Shown: positions 1-6,748 of the stretch, piece by piece
Layout of the letters: every line of letters begins with the position of its first letter
Position numbering within the stretch: the first letter of the stretch is position 1
Assembly: GCA_946406305.1 (NCBI GenBank)
Contig: CAMJKC010000025.1
Location: 1 to 14,110 of the forward strand
Length of the DNA: 14,110 bases
DNA from: an uncultured Lachnospiraceae bacterium
Lineage (GTDB): Bacteria; Bacillota; Clostridia; Lachnospirales; Lachnospiraceae
Reading direction: 5' to 3'
Position numbers and translations under genes: made by a program
Notes under the pieces: generated by a model
What the model was told of the DNA's origin: nothing
The model's input: the letters and a program-made list of their open reading frames with translations, nothing else
Database searches by the model: none

Positions 1-229
1 ATTTAAAGAAAAGTGGCCTACTTATGATGATGAGTTAACGAAAAAGAATATAATAAAATTGCCTATACAAATAAATGGTAAAACAAAAGGCTTTGTAGAG
101 GTAGATGTGTCAAAAGATGAAGAAGAGATAAAAAAAATAGCAAAAGATGAGATAAAAGATAGAATAATAGGTAATATAGTTAAAGAGATATATGTAAAAG
201 AAAAAATTATAAATTTTGTGGTGAAATAG
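1..229 (+). CDS. leuS: Leucyl-tRNA synthetase, C-terminal end (partial)
   Basis: This is the last 75 codons of a reading frame that enters from upstream, read from base 2 with a TAG stop at 227-229. The peptide carries the hallmarks of the bacterial LeuRS C-terminal domain: a WPxYDxE start, a strand with the QINGKTKG motif (family form VQVNGKxRG), an acidic/lysine helix, and the closing K-E-I-Y-V-K-E-K-I-I-N-F-V-V-K segment that ends most bacterial LeuRS proteins. The enzyme charges tRNA-Leu in the cytoplasm, and this domain contacts the tRNA. The catalytic and editing domains lie outside the window. The next gene starts 3 nt after the stop, which suggests co-transcription. Assignment rests on recognising this domain and is strong despite the short fragment. 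Confidence 0.92.
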   Translation, partial: FKEKWPTYDDELTKKNIIKLPIQINGKTKGFVEVDVSKDEEEIKKIAKDEIKDRIIGNIVKEIYVKEKIINFVVK

Positions 230-232
230 AAG

Positions 233-2098
233 ATGGAATATAGTTATAAAAAAAATAAAAAAAGTGATAGGTATAGAACAAGAGATGCACTGAAAAACTA
301 TGAATATAGAAATAGTAGAAGGAGAAAAGTTGGAAGGGGGGCTGCGACTTTTGCTATTGTTTTTTTAACTGTTTTAGCAAGTGTATTTGTAGTTTTTTTA
401 GTTGTTAAAAATATAAGTGTGCAGCTTATTAAAAATGAGGACAAAACATTTACCGATGCACAAATGAAAAATGACATATACATTGATTATTCTCTCATAG
501 GAATGGAAAAGCCACTTAGCATTAGAGGGATGACAAGGCAAGATGTATATGATAGAGTCCTTGGGAGTTATAATTTTGATATAACAATATTAAATAGTAA
601 CCCAGAAATTGATTTATTTGATATGCCAAACATTGAAGAAGAAGAGGTTAATGAATTTGAAAACTATATGCAAAATGATGATATAGATTCTAAGGGCACA
701 AGTCAAGAGGTTCAAATAGAAAATCCATATAAAGATATAACAATAAGACCTTCAAAAGACTCTTATAAATTTCCTGATTTTTTGGAGAATCAATTAAAAG
801 AGCAAATAGATTTTATATATGATACTTATTTGCATGACAGCAGGACATCATTTAAGAAGAAAAATGCAAATGTTGATAGTAAAGATTTTGTTTCTGATTT
901 TGTATTTGAAGTGAATGAAGATGACCCTAATATTAAATACTATTTAGAGCAGTTGGCATTTTTGTGGAATACAAAGGCTGTAAAAGGACAAATTGAAGAC
1001 TTTGATAAAACAAAAAATGAATTCATATTTGGAGATGACCACAAAGGATATGAACTTGATATTGAAGAGTTAAGAAAAAGAATAATACAGGAAATAAAAA
1101 ATAAAAATTTAACTGCAAATATATATACGATATTGAGAATTACAGACCCACAGGGCGAGAGTATAAAAAACAGATATAGATATGTGTCAAGTTTTGAAAC
1201 AATGACTACAGACAATGATATAAGAAATAAGAATATTGAATTAGCTGCAGAAGCTATCAATGGATTAATTTTAAAACCTAATCAAGAATTCTCGTTTAAC
1301 AAAGTAGTGGGAGAGAGAACAGAAGAAAAGGGATATGGATTAGCAGCAGCATATAATCAGGGCGAAGTTGTTGAGGAACTCGGTGGTGGAGTTTGTCAAG
1401 TTAGTACAACATTATACAATGCTGTATTTGCTGCAGGGCTTACAACTACATATAGAAGGTCACATACTTTTGAGCCAAATTATGTTACTCCAGGACTTGA
1501 TGCTACGGTTTCATACAATGGAGTTGACTATAGGTTTTTAAATGACAGTGAATATGCTATAGGCATAAGGGCTAATTATAAAAAGAGAAAAATCAAAGTT
1601 GAAATATTTTCTGTTCCTATACTCAAACAAGGTTATGAGCAACATTTAGTGTCAAAACAGATAAATGAGTTTGATGTGCCATCTATTTCTATTATTGAAG
1701 AAGGTGTGCCTCAAAAGGGAACAAAAGGTTCAGAGTGGCAAGTTTTTAAAGTTGTAAAATCAAATAATACAGAGGTTGAGAGAGTTACAGATCACTATTC
1801 AAAGTATGAAGGGCATACACCTACTGCATTTGCTGAGAATACTTATGTAGATAAAAATGGAGTATTACAGACGAGAAGTTTTAAAACAACTGGAACTACA
1901 AGACGAAATTCAAATAATTCTACTTCAAGGACTAATTCTTCAAATCAAGAAAATAGAACAACAAGTAGAACACAAACGAGGGCAACAAGTAGGAGAGCAG
2001 AGACAACTACAACTCAAGATGGGTTACCTCTGCCGCTTCCTATATCTCCAAATGCAAATGTTATTTCACCTGCAGAAACAAGTTCATTACCTTGGTAA
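233..2098 (+). CDS. Membrane-anchored VanW-domain protein
   Basis: A 621-residue envelope protein. A basic, hydrophilic N-terminus (about 1-36) precedes one membrane helix (about 37-59), so the rest is probably extracytoplasmic. Residues about 60-310 are acidic and include a segment (about 210-310) resembling the PG_binding_4 region that often precedes VanW domains. The VanW domain (about 320-465) is clear: an R-N-x-N-I helix, a G-x-x-L-x-P-x-x-x-F-S-F-N stretch, and the signature ELGGGVCQVSTTLYNA with Cys388. The last 70 residues are low-complexity, rich in Thr, Ser, Arg and Asn, and end in a proline-rich tail. VanW domains occur in some vancomycin-resistance clusters, but the biochemical role is not settled; nothing here indicates resistance. 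The start follows the leuS stop by 3 nt with no good Shine-Dalgarno, so translation is probably coupled. Confidence 0.85.
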   Translation: MEYSYKKNKKSDRYRTRDALKNYEYRNSRRRKVGRGAATFAIVFLTVLASVFVVFLVVKNISVQLIKNEDKTFTDAQMKNDIYIDYSLIGMEKPLSIRGMTRQDVYDRVLGSYNFDITILNSNPEIDLFDMPNIEEEEVNEFENYMQNDDIDSKGTSQEVQIENPYKDITIRPSKDSYKFPDFLENQLKEQIDFIYDTYLHDSRTSFKKKNANVDSKDFVSDFVFEVNEDDPNIKYYLEQLAFLWNTKAVKGQIEDFDKTKNEFIFGDDHKGYELDIEELRKRIIQEIKNKNLTANIYTILRITDPQGESIKNRYRYVSSFETMTTDNDIRNKNIELAAEAINGLILKPNQEFSFNKVVGERTEEKGYGLAAAYNQGEVVEELGGGVCQVSTTLYNAVFAAGLTTTYRRSHTFEPNYVTPGLDATVSYNGVDYRFLNDSEYAIGIRANYKKRKIKVEIFSVPILKQGYEQHLVSKQINEFDVPSISIIEEGVPQKGTKGSEWQVFKVVKSNNTEVERVTDHYSKYEGHTPTAFAENTYVDKNGVLQTRSFKTTGTTRRNSNNSTSRTNSSNQENRTTSRTQTRATSRRAETTTTQDGLPLPLPISPNANVISPAETSSLPW

Positions 2099-2099
2099 A

Positions 2100-2696
2100 A
2101 TGAATATGAATGTAAATACAAAAAAATTAGTTATGATAGCTATGTTTTCTGCTATTGCTTCAGTACTTATGATATTTGATTTTCCTATTCCTATAGCACC
2201 GGGATTTATGAAAATAGATTTGTCAGATATTCCAATAATTATAGGTGGTTTTTTGATGGGGCCAGTTTCTGGGGTAGTTATAGCTATTTTAAAAATACTT
2301 ATAAAATTGATACTTAAAACTACGTCAACTGTGTTTGTTGGAGAAACTGTTAATTTAATTGGGAGTATTTTGTATGTAGTTCCTGCGAGTTTAGTATATA
2401 AAAAATTTAAAAGCAAAAAATTTGCAATTATAGGTTTACTCATAGCGACTTTATTTTCAAGCATTGTGATAACATTTATCGATTCAATTTTTATTTTCCC
2501 TTTTTATATGAATTTGTTTGAGATAAGTGAAGAAGGTATAATAAAAATTTGTATGTCTATAAATCCAATTATAGACAATATGACAAAGGTAATGTTATTT
2601 TCGGTTTTCCCATTTAATTTTATTAAATATTTTACAGTTTCTATTATTACAATTTTTTTATATAAAAAAATTTCAATATTTTTAAAAGGTATATAA
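2100..2696 (+). CDS. ECF transporter S component, RibU-like (riboflavin uptake)
   Basis: A 198-residue, very hydrophobic protein with about six predicted membrane helices. It matches the substrate-binding subunit of energy-coupling factor transporters. The region KIDLSDIPIIIGGF followed by GPVSG and, further on, VGETVN closely resembles RibU (family pattern KIDxSDIP, GPxxG, TGGxGExxN), so riboflavin is the best guess for substrate. The Gly-Gly of the last motif is replaced by Val-Phe, which leaves room for a different ligand. The EcfA/A'/T module is not in the window and is presumably shared and encoded elsewhere. The reading frame stays open back to 1857, but the upstream part overlaps the low-complexity VanW tail and is glutamine-rich noise; homology starts at ATG 2100 or ATG 2106. 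The gap to the VanW stop is 1 nt. No FMN riboswitch is visible upstream. Confidence 0.82.
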   Translation: MNMNVNTKKLVMIAMFSAIASVLMIFDFPIPIAPGFMKIDLSDIPIIIGGFLMGPVSGVVIAILKILIKLILKTTSTVFVGETVNLIGSILYVVPASLVYKKFKSKKFAIIGLLIATLFSSIVITFIDSIFIFPFYMNLFEISEEGIIKICMSINPIIDNMTKVMLFSVFPFNFIKYFTVSIITIFLYKKISIFLKGI

Positions 2697-2697
2697 T

Positions 2698-3525
2698 ATG
2701 AGTGAAAAATATTATGAATTAGTTGATAGTTTTAATTCAATAAAAAATGAATTGCCATATGAGCCTGATTGTAGTTTAGTATTAGGTTCTGGGTTATCTT
2801 TATTTTTAGAAGGAAAAAAGATTGATAAAGTTATAAAATATCAAGACATAAAAAATATGCCTATTTCAACTGTTGATGGGCATAATGGTTCTTTTGTTTT
2901 TCTAAAATTGGGAGACAAAAAAGTAGTTTGTATGAACGGAAGAGTTCATTTTTATGAAGGCTACACTATGGATGAAGTAGTAAAACCCATAAGACTTATG
3001 AAGCTTATGGGGGCAAAGAGCATATTACTTACCAATGCTGCGGGAGGAGTAAATGAACATTTTAAACCAGGAGATTTAATGGTTATAAATGATCATATTT
3101 CATCATTTGTGAGATCTCCACTAATAGGAGAAAATTTGGATGAATTAGGTGATAGATTTCCAGATATGACAGAAGTGTATGATAAAAAAATAATAAATCA
3201 CATTAAAAATTCAGCAATGAAGTTAAACATTGATATAAAAGAAGGTATCTATTTGCAGTTTACTGGACCTTGTTATGAAACGATAGCAGAAGTAAAAATG
3301 GCAAGAATCTTAGGTGCAGATTGTGTTGGTATGAGTACTGTTGTTGAAGCAATAGTAGCAAGACACATGGGAATAAGAGTTGGAGGAATAAGCTTAATAA
3401 CTAATATGGCGGCAGGGCTTAGTAAAAATAAATTATCGCATGAAGAAGTGAAAGAGACAGCAAAAATGGCAGGAGAAAAGTTTTCAAAGCTTGTTGAAAA
3501 AATAATAATAAATAGTGAATTTTAA
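2698..3525 (+). CDS. punA: Purine nucleoside phosphorylase, trimeric type
   Basis: A 275-residue cytoplasmic enzyme that splits inosine or guanosine with phosphate into base and ribose-1-phosphate (purine salvage). Visible family motifs are the phosphate loop VLGSGL near residues 28-33, the GHNG motif with His62 (family GHxG), NGRVHFYEGY, LTNAAGG, GDLMVINDHI, the purine-binding Glu194 in GPCYET, the VGMSTV segment, and Asn236 in ITNMAAG. Asn at this last position is typical of 6-oxopurine-specific PNP, whereas MTA phosphorylases carry Asp, so inosine/guanosine specificity is expected. Length matches the 270-290 residue norm of the trimeric class. ATG 2698 follows the preceding stop by 1 nt and has an AAAGG site at 2685-2689 with 8-nt spacing. 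Sitting between a transporter S component and fmt suggests shared transcription rather than shared function. Confidence 0.93.
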   Translation: MSEKYYELVDSFNSIKNELPYEPDCSLVLGSGLSLFLEGKKIDKVIKYQDIKNMPISTVDGHNGSFVFLKLGDKKVVCMNGRVHFYEGYTMDEVVKPIRLMKLMGAKSILLTNAAGGVNEHFKPGDLMVINDHISSFVRSPLIGENLDELGDRFPDMTEVYDKKIINHIKNSAMKLNIDIKEGIYLQFTGPCYETIAEVKMARILGADCVGMSTVVEAIVARHMGIRVGGISLITNMAAGLSKNKLSHEEVKETAKMAGEKFSKLVEKIIINSEF

Positions 3526-3526
3526 T

Positions 3527-4465
3527 ATGAATGAGCAAAATAAAAAAAAAGTAATTTTTTTAGGCACACCAGATTTTTCTGTTCCTACATTCTTAAAACT
3601 AATAGATGACGAGTCTGTTGATTTACTTTTCTGTATCACAAAACAAGATAAAAAATCAAACAGAGGACTGAAAGTAAATTATTCTCCAATAAAAAAGATT
3701 GCATTGGAACATAAAATAGAATGTTTTCAACCTGAAAGAATAAAAGATGACATAAATCTCATAAACTTGATGAAAGAAAAAAAACCAGATTTTATAATAG
3801 TAGTAGCATATGGGCAAATTATTCCAAAAGAAATCTTAGATATTCCAAAGGCTTGTATCAATGGGCATGCGTCAATATTGCCAAGGCATAGGGGGGCATC
3901 TCCAATCCAATCAACTATTTTAAGTGGTGACAAAATTGCTGGGACAACTACTATGCTTATGAGTGAAAAACTTGACAGCGGTGATATTTTATATGTAGAT
4001 AGTTTTGATTTAAATGGAGATGAAGATATAAAATACTTATTTGATAAATTGTCTTATATGACGGCTGACTTAATAATAAAAACCATAAATGATTTTGATA
4101 TTATTAACCCTATAAAGCAAAATGAAAATTTAGTTACATATGCACCTATAATCAAAAAAACAGATGGGCTTATTGATGTGATGAGAGATGATGTTATAAC
4201 AGTTCACAGAAAAATAAGAGCATACAATGTTTGGCCAGGTGCATACATATATCTAGGAGAAAAAATAGTTAAATTTTATAAATCAAAAATTACTGAAGAC
4301 TTTATTGATGAAATAGATTGTCATAAAATTTTTGACAGTTTATATGTATACAAAAAAAAATTATATCTAAAATGCAAAGATGGTTTTTTAAATATTGTAG
4401 AATTAAAGCCAGAAGGTAAAAAAATAATGTCAGATATTGATTTTATTAATGGATATAAAAATTAG
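3527..4465 (+). CDS. fmt: Methionyl-tRNA formyltransferase
   Basis: A 312-residue enzyme that formylates Met-tRNAi using 10-formyltetrahydrofolate. The N-terminal formyltransferase domain (about 1-190) opens with VIFLGTPDFSVP and contains the catalytic Asn112-x-His114 in INGHASILPRHRGASPIQ and Asp150 in LDSGDIL. The linker and the C-terminal tRNA-binding domain follow, with an R-A-Y-N-V-W-P-G-A segment (about 237-245) that is typical of the family. I chose ATG 3527, 1 nt after the punA stop; a GTG at 3515 in the same frame would add four residues inside punA without a better ribosome site. No Shine-Dalgarno is visible, so reinitiation from punA is likely. An A9 run (3542-3550) lies at codons 6-8. 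The usual partner def (peptide deformylase) is not adjacent. Confidence 0.94.
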   Translation: MNEQNKKKVIFLGTPDFSVPTFLKLIDDESVDLLFCITKQDKKSNRGLKVNYSPIKKIALEHKIECFQPERIKDDINLINLMKEKKPDFIIVVAYGQIIPKEILDIPKACINGHASILPRHRGASPIQSTILSGDKIAGTTTMLMSEKLDSGDILYVDSFDLNGDEDIKYLFDKLSYMTADLIIKTINDFDIINPIKQNENLVTYAPIIKKTDGLIDVMRDDVITVHRKIRAYNVWPGAYIYLGEKIVKFYKSKITEDFIDEIDCHKIFDSLYVYKKKLYLKCKDGFLNIVELKPEGKKIMSDIDFINGYKN

Positions 4466-4479
4466 AGAAGGAGAATATT

Positions 4480-5172
4480 ATGTTGTATTATTATGACCCA
4501 TCATATATATTGATAATAATAGGAATAATTATAACTTTGTTTGCACAAATGTATATGCAATTTACATTTCAAAAATATCAATCCATAGGTTCTAAAATCG
4601 GAATTACTGCAAGTCAAGTTGCATATAAGATATTGCAGGAAAATAATATTACTAATGTTGAGTTAGGAAGAGTAAGTGGTAATTTGACCGACCACTATAT
4701 TCCTATAAAAAAGAAGCTTAACTTGTCAGATTCTACTGCTAATAGTTCATCAATAGCAAGCATTGGAGTTGCAGCACATGAAGTAGGGCATGCAATACAA
4801 GACAATAGAAATTTCTTTCCTGTAACACTTCAAATTCAAATAGTTCCAGCCGTAGGGTTTATATCAAAACTGTCAATGCCTCTAATATTTATTGGGTATT
4901 TGTTGAGCATTGTAGAATTATTTGAACTTGGAATAATTGCATTTTCAACAACACTTGTATATCAGATTATAACTCTTCCAGTTGAATTTGATGCATCAAG
5001 GAGAGCTATAAATTCTTTAAGGGAAATGAATATTTTAGATGAGGGAGAATTATATGGAGTTAAGAAAGTTTTAACGGCAGCAGCTTTGACTTATGTTGCT
5101 GCAGTTGCTTCAACTGCTCTTCAAATTTTGTATTATACTTCAAAAATTTCAAATAGAGATAGAAGAAGATAA
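4480..5172 (+). CDS. YugP-type membrane zinc metallopeptidase
   Basis: A 230-residue integral membrane protein of the neutral zinc metallopeptidase family (Zn_peptidase_2, YugP). Helix 1 spans about residues 9-26. The cytoplasmic-facing segment carries LTDHYIP and then VAAHEVGHAIQD, with zinc ligands His100 and His104 and catalytic Glu101. Two or three further membrane stretches follow (about 120-168), then LPVEFDASRRA with Glu169 as probable third zinc ligand, and a last hydrophobic helix near 195-218. All expected catalytic residues are present and length is normal. The substrate is unknown in the family; I infer only that it is a membrane protease. It has one of the best ribosome sites in the window (AGAAGGAG, 7-nt spacing) and sits between fmt and rsmB, as it commonly does in Clostridia. 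Confidence 0.88.
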   Translation: MLYYYDPSYILIIIGIIITLFAQMYMQFTFQKYQSIGSKIGITASQVAYKILQENNITNVELGRVSGNLTDHYIPIKKKLNLSDSTANSSSIASIGVAAHEVGHAIQDNRNFFPVTLQIQIVPAVGFISKLSMPLIFIGYLLSIVELFELGIIAFSTTLVYQIITLPVEFDASRRAINSLREMNILDEGELYGVKKVLTAAALTYVAAVASTALQILYYTSKISNRDRRR

Positions 5173-5174
5173 AA

Positions 5175-6512
5175 ATGCAAAATTATAGGGAATTTTGTTT
5201 TGATATTTTATATAAAGTTATATATGAAAATGAATTTATAAATTTTGTTATAGATAAAATTTTTAATAAAAATGATATAAAAGATAGTGATAAAGCAAAA
5301 ATTAGAAGAGACACATACGGAATAATTGAAAACAAAATACTTTTAGACTATATAATTTCAAAATACTCAAAAGCAGGTAAAATAGATAAAAAGATATATA
5401 TAGTTTTGTATATAGGCATATATGAATTATTGTTTACTGATAATATAAAAAAATATGCAGTTGTAAATGAATGTGTCAACATTGCAAAAAAGCAAAAATC
5501 AATTTTTTTGGCAAACTATGTAAATGCAATTTTAAAAAATATAGAGAAAAATGAAAACATAGACAATATACTTAATGATGAAAAGATTCCAATAAAAATT
5601 AGATACTCAGTAACTGATGATGTATATAAATACTTATACGAAAATGAATTTTCTGATAATGATATAGTAAAAATATTTAGATACTACAATAATTATAATC
5701 ACATATATATCAGAATAAACACAAATGATAAAAAAATAATTTCTGAAATAAAAAAAGAGTTTGATGAAAAGAAGATAAATTATAATGAGTATGATGATAT
5801 TGATATAAAGTATACTAAAACTCTAAGGATTTCTTTGATAGGAGATATAAAACATCTTAATTCATATAGAGAGGGACTAATATCGGTTGTTGATATATCT
5901 TCAATTTATTTCATAAATGAATTGTATGATATTTATATAAATTCCATAGTAAAGAGTAAAGATAGAAAAATAATAGATTGTTGTAGTGCACCTGGAGGGA
6001 AAATATTAACATTTTATAATTTGATGAAAATGAATTCTTATGATGAGTTTAAAACTACAAAGTTTTATGCTTGTGACATAAGTGAAAGTAAAATAAAATT
6101 TATAAGAGATAATATGATAAGAGAAAAATGTGAAGATATTGATTTATCAATATCTGATGCTACGGTAGATGTTAATGAATTATATGATTTAGTTATATGT
6201 GATGTTCCCTGTTCAGGGCTTGGAGTTATAGGAAAGAAACCAGACATAAAATATAATTTTAAATTAAAAAATGTAGATAGATTGATAAATTTGCAGAAAA
6301 AAATATTAAACAGCAAGAAGAATAATGTAAAAAAAGGGGGCATAATTTCTTATTCTACTTGCACATTAGGTTTTAAAGAAAATAATAATATCGTTGCAGA
6401 GTTCTTATTAAATAATGATAATTTTATACTTTTAGAAGAAAAGAATATAATAAGTGATGAACAAAATTTGGCAGATGGGTTTTACTTTGCCATTATGAAA
6501 AAAATCAAATGA
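5175..6512 (+). CDS. rsmB: 16S rRNA (cytosine-967-C5)-methyltransferase
   Basis: A 445-residue SAM-dependent RNA methyltransferase of the RsmB/Sun family. Residues about 1-130 form the NusB-like RNA-binding domain. The Rossmann domain follows: motif I at about 266-276 (IIDCCSAPGGK), a YACDIS acidic strand end, motif IV DVPCSGLGVIGKKPDIKY with Cys346, and motif VI YSTCTL with the nucleophile Cys396. Both cysteines needed for m5C chemistry are present. The protein is unusually rich in Ile, Asn and Lys, in line with the base composition. ATG 5175 is 2 nt after the upstream stop. The TGA stop (6510-6512) overlaps an ATG at 6509 (ATGA), which was probably the original start of rlmN before the local duplication. 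About 90 bp of the 3' end are repeated in damaged form near 6618-6706. Confidence 0.94.
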   Translation: MQNYREFCFDILYKVIYENEFINFVIDKIFNKNDIKDSDKAKIRRDTYGIIENKILLDYIISKYSKAGKIDKKIYIVLYIGIYELLFTDNIKKYAVVNECVNIAKKQKSIFLANYVNAILKNIEKNENIDNILNDEKIPIKIRYSVTDDVYKYLYENEFSDNDIVKIFRYYNNYNHIYIRINTNDKKIISEIKKEFDEKKINYNEYDDIDIKYTKTLRISLIGDIKHLNSYREGLISVVDISSIYFINELYDIYINSIVKSKDRKIIDCCSAPGGKILTFYNLMKMNSYDEFKTTKFYACDISESKIKFIRDNMIREKCEDIDLSISDATVDVNELYDLVICDVPCSGLGVIGKKPDIKYNFKLKNVDRLINLQKKILNSKKNNVKKGGIISYSTCTLGFKENNNIVAEFLLNNDNFILLEEKNIISDEQNLADGFYFAIMKKIK

Positions 6513-6550
6513 AGAATATTAGAGATTTGATAAAAGAAGAATTAAACTAT
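6419..6550 (+). repeat. Direct repeat copy 1: rsmB tail plus rlmN head
   Basis: This 132-bp segment covers the last 94 bp of rsmB and the first bases of an rlmN-like frame. It aligns with 6618-6748 with about nine substitutions and one 1-bp indel by hand count, most of them transitions. Here the rsmB part is the functional one and the rlmN part is redundant. Weak similarity may continue on both sides: 6401-6410 resembles 6608-6617, and 6551-6568 resembles 6754-6771 after a 5-nt gap. Confidence 0.9.
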
Positions 6551-6565
6551 AAATTGATAACTTGA
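6509..6565 (+). pseudogene. Truncated duplicate of the rlmN 5' end
   Basis: An ATG overlapping the rsmB stop (ATGA, 6509-6512) opens an 18-codon frame, MKNIRDLIKEELNYKLIT, ending at TGA 6563-6565. Its first 14 residues match the start of the intact rlmN product except Ile for Thr at position 8; after that similarity collapses. I infer a leftover from the local duplication, marking where rlmN originally began, coupled to rsmB. Because the start-stop overlap is intact, it may still be translated as a short peptide. Confidence 0.75.
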
Positions 6566-6590
6566 AAAGATATGAGATTATATGTATAAT
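6562..6590 (+). promoter_or_regulatory. Candidate sigma-A promoter for rlmN and downstream genes
   Basis: TTGAAA (6562-6567) and TATAAT (6585-6590) are separated by exactly 17 nt, which is 11 of 12 consensus bases at optimal spacing. Transcription would start near 6597, about 110 nt before rlmN. The element lies in the region between the two repeat copies, where the duplicated rlmN head has lost recognisable similarity. Base composition makes TATAAT common here by chance, so function is an inference. Confidence 0.5.
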
Positions 6591-6617
6591 TTAAATATAA
6601 ATAAAGTGTTTTTATAT

Positions 6618-6706
6618 TAATTTTATACTTTTAGAAAAAAAGAATATGATAAGTGATGAATAAAATTTGGCAGACGGGTTTATTTTGCCACTATGAAAAA
6701 AGTGAA
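6618..6706 (+). pseudogene. Degenerate duplicate of the rsmB 3' end
   Basis: In the rsmB frame this copy has a C-to-T change that turns the Gln codon of the DEQNLADGF segment into TAA (6661-6663), and a 1-bp deletion in the TTTTAC stretch shifts the remainder. It has no start codon or upstream domains, so it cannot encode a methyltransferase. Read in another frame it is open and joins rlmN in phase, which creates an apparent 18-residue N-terminal extension of RlmN. Confidence 0.85.
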
Positions 6707-6748
6707 ATGAAGAATATTAGAGATTTGACAAAAGAAGAATTAAACTAT
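6618..6748 (+). repeat. Direct repeat copy 2: broken rsmB tail plus rlmN head
   Basis: This 131-bp segment is the partner of 6419-6550, offset by 199 bp at its start and 198 bp at its end because of a 1-bp deletion in the former rsmB part. Here the rlmN part is the functional one. Similarity of about 92% by hand count rules out a simple assembly stutter and points to a duplication old enough to have diverged. Confidence 0.9.

Noticed and set aside
940..1260. Minus-strand open frames such as this one and those at 8490-8876 and 11066-11473
   Set aside because: They lie opposite well-supported genes, have no recognisable motifs and reflect antisense reading of AT-rich, lysine-rich coding sequence.
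233..2098. Vancomycin-resistance determinant
   Set aside because: A VanW domain alone is common in Clostridia; no vanHAX, vanRS or related genes are in the window.
1857..2099. Upstream extension of the ECF S component frame by 81 codons
   Set aside because: It overlaps the low-complexity VanW tail in another frame and is glutamine/leucine-rich with no family resemblance; the S component homology begins at 2100-2106.
3515..3526. GTG start for fmt inside punA
   Set aside because: It adds four residues that family members lack and has no better ribosome site than ATG 3527.
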